Shown: positions 18,956 to 25,238 of the stretch, in pieces
Layout: every line of letters begins with the position of its first letter
Position numbering within the stretch: position 1 is the first letter of the stretch
Origin: Phallusia fumigata
Lineage: Eukaryota; Chordata; Ascidiacea; Phlebobranchia; Ascidiidae
Length of the DNA: 25,238 nt
NCBI GenBank assembly: GCA_008931825.1
Contig: QXVZ01002106.1
Coordinates: 4,545-29,782 of the forward strand
Direction of reading: 5' to 3'
Program-made: the position numbers and the translations under genes
Notes under the pieces: model-generated
Databases searched by the model: none
The model's input: only the letters and a program-made list of their open reading frames with translations
What the model was told of the DNA's origin: nothing

Positions 18956-20984
18956 TTGGTAATCAAATAGCTGACATCTTTGCGGGTCATTATTGTGTTT
19001 GCTGTTTCCCAACCAAGATGCAGTGAAGCTCTAATGGCCCTCTAGTTTAATAGTGATTATTATTCGTCCCTTTTGCACCAGGATTTTTTGTTTTGTACAG
19101 CACAAAACGAACACCAATCAATGTATATTTTGTTGTGAACAAACTGTTAGAGCTAATTTTTGCCAATCTTTTGCTTGCGCACTGTGATTTAAACAATTGT
19201 GTTACTTAAAAGCTTATCTGATGAAAATGGTGTTACCTGCAACATTACCATGCTTACCGCTGAGCAATTGATATAAATTTAGATTTACCTAATTACTATT
19301 TTTTGTAGTTTTGTGGTTCGATGAAAGTTATAGTTTACATCATACATCATGTGAATAAAATATATATTTCTTTTATCGTTGTGGTGTTGTTAAAATTTAT
19401 AGAAAAGAAGTATTGGCGTTGATAAACATTTTATGGTGATAAAATTTTGGCTAAAACAGACAAAATTGACGGTCATAGAAATCGTAGGTTTTGGCGCAAA
19501 ACGTTTGGCGGCAACATTGGCGTCACTTGCGTCTTGCTTCGATGAATTTTTGTTTTGGGGAATTCAAAAATTTTCCATCTGGTAAATATCAATTTTACCA
19601 CTTTCTAAGTGATAAGGTAAATTCAAAACAATAGATTAAAAACTGAAATATTGCACAAGTAACAACATAAACAAAACGTTTGAGCTTTTTAGATAATATG
19701 CATGATTATTTTTTTATTTATAAGTATAATGTACATAAGTCAAACGAAATTCAATTCATGCACCTGGCCTGCTAACTTAAATTTGTTTCTTGTTTCTAAT
19801 AAAATTAAATAAACTGCTATTATTTGTGTTTTAATTTTTAAATAAAAACACATAAATAGTTCAAGATACAGTATTTACAGACCCAGGGACCAGGGTAGTA
19901 GGGTGATGCTGATTTTCTCAACAAAGAAAGCATACAAGAGAAATAAATAATCTCAACTTTCAGTAAGAACTATGGTCTAACCTTTTAAATATTTTGGTTT
20001 GCGCATTTGTCATGTCATGCCACATTTTCAAAAAATAGTGTGGCTCATTTAGAGTTAAATGTGACTTTGACCAATGCAACCAAGGTATTAAATTATGTCA
20101 TTTGTGTTATTGGACTTTATTAACCTTGCATGGACTATTCAACATAAAACAGGGTAATCAGGTTAGATAAAAAGTGTTTTTTTAATTTTTCCATACAATC
20201 CATTTCAAAATTGAATACATATTAAATACATTTAAAATGCAAAAACTTATTTAGTGGGGGTTATCAGTTAATATTTCACATTAAATAATGTTTGTTTTGG
20301 ACATGTTTAACAATCTCTTATGCTATGTTTTATTTAGATGGTTTAGTATTCCCTTGTTGCAACTTATTGTTTGTGTTTTAAATATAAAATCTCCTTGGAC
20401 AAGCCTTGTTGTCTTACATATGTGGATCTAGAAAATATATGGGGTCTGTCTCGGGCTCAAAAATAAATTGCTAAATCGCCACCCTAATGCATTGCAAATC
20501 GCATGCTAACCTTCCACAATCTCAAAGTGCTCCAGTACTTTTAAACAATAAAACTAACATTACAATCATCCTCTCTTAACTATTATTGATAGACATTGTT
20601 TTTCAAAAACGTTTCTTATCTCAGCATTTATTTTACAAGCTGTAAAAACAGAATAAAAGCATTTCCTTGGTTCCCTTTGCATCAGTCCTTTTACTAAGCA
20701 GACTAAAAGTTAGCTACTACTGTCCAGTCCCCCGATTAAAACATGCAGGAAGAAATGGGTGTTGCAATAAAGCTGTGGTTGTGTAACAGAAAGATAATTG
20801 TTGTGCCTAATCTGTAACCTTATGGGTGCGTTGGATAGGCACTTTATGGGGATTTATTGGCCTAAACACTACTGCCAGAGTGGTGTTTTGTAATCTCAGT
20901 ATTTATGGGTCCCCTTCCCTGTACGGGACACATTTTGTTTTCACTCTGTTTTTTTCCTTTTTTCTCCGCCTGCAGGTTGTCCAT
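18921..20984. other. EFCAB5-like 3' flank and AT-rich intergenic DNA
   Basis: No coding exon or RNA gene was recognised. An AATAAA at 19354-19359, about 435 bases after the stop, is the best polyadenylation signal for the EFCAB5-like transcript; further AATAAA words occur near 19799-19812. The rest is low-complexity AT-rich sequence. Confidence 0.45.
19354..19359 (+). terminator. Candidate polyadenylation signal AATAAA
   Basis: First canonical hexamer downstream of the EFCAB5-like stop codon, followed by a T-rich stretch (atatatttcttttatcgttgtgg) within 30 bases when read in parts. Suitable but unproven. Confidence 0.4.
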
Positions 20985-21969
20985 GCACTTTTGACATGAA
21001 ATATTTGATGGATTTGAATGAAACTTTCACAGCTGGTAGATATGGTCATGTTGGTGTGGTATCTGTTTCGATTGACCCACCATAGGTTACCCCACTAGAC
21101 CCCCAAATGATGAAATATTCCCTGCACATTGTCTATTTGGATGAAACTTTTACAGCTGGAAAATATGGGCAAGGTGGTGTGTCATTAGTTTTGGTTAACC
21201 CCACAGACCCAGTGGTTACCCCACCAACCCCCTAAAGTAAGTCAAATTATTAAATGATGTCCAAATTTTTTGAAATTTATGCATGCCATTGTGGTGCATT
21301 AAAACAACAATTTGACGTTATAGCCCCAGTGGTTACCCCTTAAGCCCCCTAAATTGTCAAATTGTTAAACAATGTTTGATTTGGATGAAATTTACACAGT
21401 TTGTAGCACATTCCATTGTGGTACATTGGTATCTTTATTTGACCCCATAATCCCAGCAGTTACCCTGCTGGCCCCCTAAAATGGGTTAAATTATTAAACG
21501 ATGTTCGAACTGAATGAAATTTGTAAAACATGCCTTTGTGGTGTATTGAAATATTAATTTGAAGCCATGGCCCCAGCAATTACTCTGTTAGCCCCCTAAA
21601 ATAGGTCAAATTTTAAAACAATGTCAAAACTGGACAAAATTTGGACGGTTTGGAGAACATGCCATTATAGTACATTGCTGTGTTTTCCCTTAAAGCCCCC
21701 CAAAAGTGACCTAAGTTTATGAGGTTTGTAGATTTTATGAAACTTATTTAAAATATCTGCTACTATTTTCACATGTGTATAGAGTGATGCATAATCCTCT
21801 GTTTTGCATGTGTGGGGACCCATGCGTTTTTGCCTGCAGAAACAATCATGCCATAAAAAGATTAACTAACTATGGGACCCAATGTAAAATAATTGAGTGA
21901 ATATATATCCTTTATAAATTGAGTGATAGTGTATATGGAATGGCAATTAGGGGAAAGCCACCCTTCTAG
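20985..21969 (+). repeat. Dispersed repeat copy 2 with about 120-bp degenerate tandem units
   Basis: A 'ggttaccccac'-type word recurs near 21085, 21213, 21331, 21458 and 21577, so units are about 118-128 bp. Each unit also has a 'ttggatgaaa.ttt.acagttt' half and a 'gccattgtggtgcattg' half. After the array, the shared block 'gcatgtgtggggacccatgcg' to 'gccacccttctag' ends the element exactly as in 1-428. Both copies have the same orientation. A non-autonomous Helitron with an internal minisatellite is one possible class; the 5' end near 20985 is approximate. Confidence 0.6.
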
Positions 21970-22670
21970 TTTTATGTGTAAACATCTGATACCAATGTGA
22001 TGCAGCAAAGTTTGCAACTTCAGTGGGGCATGGCCTATATCTGGTGGTCTCCATCGAGTTTTATTTATTTGCTGAGGGGTTCGAACACCAACCCTCATAT
22101 CTTAGTATTTGAAGCTTCTCTTGGACTATACTTTCCAGGAGTTTTGTGAATTTAACAACTAGTAACAGACTGTATGAAAATAGTCAAATGTAAAACATAC
22201 ATTTTGCTTGGTGATTTTGTAATGCGTCTTAGTCTGATTATTTACCAACATGCCATATGGCATTTAATTTGCTTACAGTTGTGATTGGTTTGAAAGTCAT
22301 TTATTTAACTGTGTTTATTTTCTTTACATTGTAGATTACCTAAGATGTTTACTGCACAGTAGCATGAAAAAGTGTTTGTGTCTATGAGCAAAAGGGCCAA
22401 TTAAAGTACCAGATCCTATTTTTAACAAGTTTGAAAAGTGTTTGGTCTACTGTGCTTGGGAAGCAGAAGACTTTGACATTCTGACTGCAACAAGATAAGG
22501 TAGGTAACAATTTTTTAGGGGTTTATGTTGATGGGTTCAGCATTGAGTGAAGTGGTTTGTTTTGCCCCAAAATGTCTTTTTATGCAGTAAGTAACACATG
22601 CTGTATCACAAACTCATAAAAATTGTTGGACATGGACAGTAAAATACAAAACTGGCAACACTTGTAATCC
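21970..22670. other. Intergenic stretch with a B-box-like motif and one exon-like segment
   Basis: No coding gene seen. 'ggggttcgaacacc' near 22075 resembles a tRNA B box, but no A box or cloverleaf could be fitted. An exon-like segment is annotated separately at 22335-22499. Confidence 0.35.
22335..22499 (+). ncRNA. Exon-like noncoding segment
   Basis: 165 bases are bounded by a strong acceptor ('ttattttctttacattgtag') and a strong donor ('ataag|gtaggt'). All three frames contain stops, so it would be a noncoding or UTR exon. No partner exon was identified. Confidence 0.2.
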
Positions 22671-23137
22671 TTAAAAAACAACTTTCCACAGATATATTAT
22701 ATAGCTGGCCATGTCTTTTACTGTGGCAGTATATGTGACATTGATTCCGAGGCTTTTCAATTGATTGATGACTGTTTTTTTTTCCGAATAGCGTTCCCTA
22801 AGGAATTCGCCTCTTGATTCCTCGTTATGTATATGCCATGATGGTGTGGCTGATTGGAACTGCCCGTCTATATTTTGGAACTTCCCGTCTGGCCCGATAT
22901 AAATTATCGCATTGGGAGTTTGGTGTACTCCTGTGCTCCCAGTGGTTGTTGTGAACGCCCACCTCTCTGCCCAACGCTTTCCTCGCTGCAACCTTGCATG
23001 CACTTGTGCGTGAACTCTGTAAATATCTCCCGCAAATCTTAATTCCCTTTCCGCGTTTTCTGCCTTTGTACTCAATGGGTCAGCTTTATAATAGTTTGCA
23101 GCAATATTTCTAATCTGGCTTGTATTAGGAAACATAT
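22671..23137 (-). CDS. Unassigned 154-aa ORF, possibly the last exon of a retroelement or lineage-specific gene
   Basis: The frame runs from ATG 23135 to a stop at 22671, directly downstream of a very good acceptor ('ttcttttcatttcag', minus strand), so it may begin as an internal exon at 23137. The predicted protein starts MFPNTSQIRNIAANYYKADP, has an Arg/Glu-rich middle (RLQRGKRWAERWAF), and then alternates Gly/Asn-rich and charged stretches. No family was recognised. A matching donor lies at 23197/23198 (CAGA|GTAAGT) after the primer-binding-site-like segment. The joined upstream frame is short and hits a TGA, so the ATG is the likely start. It is one of the longest open frames outside the named genes. 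Confidence 0.45.
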
Positions 23138-23204
23138 CTGAAATGAAAAGAACAGGAAAGTAACGTTAACGATAAATAACACAAAAATTGACACTTACTC
23201 TGAC

Positions 23205-23242
23205 TATTTACGCCCCAGATCCCTGTTCCTCATCGGGCGCCA
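23205..23242 (-). other. Primer-binding-site-like sequence (tRNA-Lys-like 3' end)
   Basis: Read on the plus strand, 'tccctgttc' and 'cgggcgcca' are separated by about five bases. Both blocks occur in the 3' end of animal tRNA-Lys, where they are nearly contiguous. On the minus strand the site begins TGGCGCCC, as LTR-retroelement primer-binding sites do. It lies just upstream of the unassigned ORF. However, the adjacent sequence does not end in the CA of a typical LTR, and no LTR pair was found. Confidence 0.3.
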
Positions 23243-24331
23243 CAATAATAAACTTGATTGTTAGAAAAACATGTTTAAAAAGAAAAGGTCAATCATCATT
23301 GAATAATTACATATGCAACACTTTCTAGTTACTATAATCGTTTGACTTAGGAAATGCCTTAAATTAAGCAATTAACTTTGCGTAGGTGGCTGCAATTCCA
23401 GGGATACAGGAAAAATTGTGCAAACATACATTTTCCATCTGGTGATATTTGGTGTTGTGCATTCAATGTCAGGTAATTTGATTTAAATTATTACGAGTGA
23501 GTTTCAAGTTCGTGTTATGTTCTGTTGTAGATATAAAATGACTCGAAGAGGTGCGCAAAACAAGAAAGCGTAAGGGCGACTTAAACAATACCTAAACCCA
23601 GTCAAATAAAAGGTATTCTTGTATTCATGTCACCAAAAGTAAACATATTGATTTACGTACATGTTAAAAATACTTATTCACGATGTCATTTACGTTGGTT
23701 TCCTATTTACTATTACGTTTTAGTATATGATTGTTACTAGTGCTGTACCGAATGGTTATTTTTGGATTCGGAACGAAACCGAATATTCGGAAAAACACCA
23801 AATTCGAAACAAATCTGCTAGATCAACCGAATCGCAAGATTGATTGCGATAAGTCCACATAAACTATGCACGAAATTAGTTTGTGTACCACAGTAAAGGC
23901 TATAACTCTTACGACAAAGCCGAAATTTTTTGACTACACCGAATTTAACAGCGTTCGTGGTGTAGCGGTCGAAATTCGAACTATAGCCACTTTTTTAAAT
24001 GACTAGCGTTGTTTTGAAAGTTACGAATTGACCAGATCGAAACAAAATATTCAGTTGAAACAAAATCGACCTCAAAATCTCTTGAATGCAGAATCGCGTG
24101 ATCATTTTTTGCCACGATAATTGGTGTTTATAGTATTAATTATTTATAGTATTAATTAAGGAAAACTCACGAAAAACAGCATCACAATGTTCCACTACAG
24201 TTGGTCAAAATTTTACAGACATATGATGTATTTTTCTATTTTTACTGAGGCAAGTTTAGTGTCACAAAAGAAATGTGGGGTGTTCTTATGCAAGCTTTGT
24301 GTTCTAAACACATTGGAAGTTACAATTCGGC
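23243..24331. other. Intergenic DNA with a degraded repeat fragment
   Basis: No gene seen. Around 23741-23800 'agtgctgtaccgaat' followed by alternating 'attcgg' and 'ccgaat' words looks like the end of a hAT-type element. The opposite end was not found. The rest is AT-rich with no recognised signal. Confidence 0.35.
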
Positions 24332-24989
24332 TCAAAGTTGTTTATCGCTTTCCTTCTCAGTTGCGTCATCTAACTGGGACTTGTTTTCGCTTGACTCGTT
24401 TGTTTTCGGTGATTCTTCTATTTCTTCTTCGGTCATTAGGCGTTTACTTGAGCACGGCAAACTGCAATAAACACGGCGTTGTCGATTCTTTATGAGTTAC
24501 AACGTACTTTAAGGTAAAAAATACTCCACAACAACAAAGAATGATTAGGATATACAATGCTGGTGCCTACTTCGAAAATTATTAGCCATATCAAGGCGTA
24601 CGTACTTTAGTTTCATGTTTACGGCTTCCTCGACGGTTTCTGGTAGTTTTCTGTTGTGTGTGTCTGGAGTCAAAATGAAAAGCGCCGAAATGACGAGTGT
24701 AAGAGCCCCCGAGGCTACATAGACGGGGAAATTGGTGCCGCCTTCCCCTGCAAAGTGATCAATGGTAAAAAGGCCTTGAACAATGCTAAAATTTTCATTC
24801 CCATACCTGTGTAAATAATCAATGGGGCTAGAACTCCACCAAAGCGACCAAAGGTTGAAGACGTAGCCAGGGATGAATGTCTGATGGCAGTCGGAAACAT
24901 TTCGGGTGTACAGAGATAGACAACGTGGTATCCAACAGCCACACTGAGCTTGGCGCACATCGTAAACACTGTTGTTGCCACGTTGCTCC
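24332..24989 (-). CDS. SLC22-type organic ion transporter, last three exons (5' part outside window)
   Basis: Exons on the minus strand: 24989-24807, 24747-24606, 24461-24332; GT-AG and in phase (phases 1, 1, 2). The first encodes VATTVFTMCAKLSVAVGYHV and the MFS/SLC22 signature YLCTPEMFPTAIRHSSLATS, with FGRFGGVLAPLI after it. The second ends a membrane helix and carries LPETVEEA, the usual SLC22 post-helix-12 motif (PET...LP.TIEEAE). The third is a soluble tail rich in Glu, Ser and Lys, ending DKQL, stop at 24334-24332. These residues correspond to membrane helices 10-12. The subfamily (OCT, OCTN, OAT or other) cannot be told from this part. At 24606 readthrough would add 19 residues and stop at 24545, so an alternative end is possible. 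Confidence 0.85.
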
Positions 24990-25238
24990 CTTAAAATAGG
25001 ACATCGAGTTTACTCAATATGCTGCAGAATCATGCCTCGTGTCCAATTTTATGTTCTTAGCCACATTACTAATTTGCGTTTTGCTCTATTTTTATTCAAA
25101 ACCCAATTTTCTGCCGGCAATAAACATAGGTTAAACTTTTATCAAAGCCCAAAAACGGTTTGTGCTAGTCCAGGCGTATAAAGACAAATTTTGTTCTTAA
25201 AAAGTACGTGTTGCCTCACATAGTCTGGTGAAGGGGGA
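24990..25238 (-). other. Intron of the SLC22-type gene, running off the window
   Basis: Sequence upstream of the 24989 acceptor ('cctattttaag' on the minus strand) contains no exon-like frame matching SLC22 helices 8-9. It is taken as part of one intron whose other end is beyond 25238. Confidence 0.55.

Noticed and set aside
19560-19620. Similarity of 'ttttccatctggt' at 19570 and 23428 as a repeat family
   Set aside because: The match is too short and in low-complexity context.
22060-22110. tRNA gene or tRNA-derived SINE around 'ggggttcgaacacc'
   Set aside because: No A box at the right distance and no cloverleaf could be formed on either strand.
1-25238. CRISPR array, operon, phage or bacterial defence system
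   Set aside because: No regularly spaced identical repeats of the right size; the genes are intron-rich and animal-like, so prokaryotic systems do not apply.

Overview
This is eukaryotic DNA: AT-rich, with many short GT-AG introns and no operon-like packing. The predicted proteins read as animal (deuterostome-like) orthologues. Together with three single-N joins flanked by near-identical, slightly diverged direct repeats, this suggests a compact and very polymorphic genome such as a sea squirt (Ciona-type tunicate). The organism is an inference, not proven.

Layout. Positions 1-428 hold the end of a dispersed repeat; a second copy at about 20985-21969 carries tandem units of about 120 bp. Next to the first copy is a short CCHC zinc-knuckle fragment (470-649). 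On the minus strand, 5606 down to 1322, is a complete nine-exon high-affinity choline transporter (SLC5A7/CHT1-like, 553 aa). On the plus strand, 6650 to 18920, is a 28-exon gene for a 1627-aa EFCAB5-like protein. It has an N-terminal helical part, degenerate and canonical EF-hands, a long acidic disordered region, two GAF-like domains and a C-terminus resembling the dynein stalk base. The two genes are head to head with about 1 kb between their ATGs. From 18921 to 24331 the window is mostly noncoding and repeat-rich, with one unassigned minus-strand ORF (22671-23137) beside a primer-binding-site-like sequence. The last three exons of an SLC22-type transporter lie at 24332-24989 (minus) and continue past the window edge.

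Both main genes could be spliced in silico with every junction in phase, so they look intact. Three N bases (4961, 12115, 18271) each sit exactly between two copies of the same sequence. These are best read as allelic contig ends that were not merged. Taken literally they would duplicate CHT exon 2, part of EFCAB5 exon 15, and EFCAB5 exons 27-28.

Functionally, the choline transporter marks cholinergic neurons, the EFCAB5-like protein is probably ciliary or sperm-flagellar, and the SLC22 gene is a plasma-membrane organic-ion carrier. Nothing in the sequence ties the three into one pathway. The most unusual biology is the EF-hand + tandem GAF-like + dynein-stalk-like architecture of the EFCAB5-like protein.
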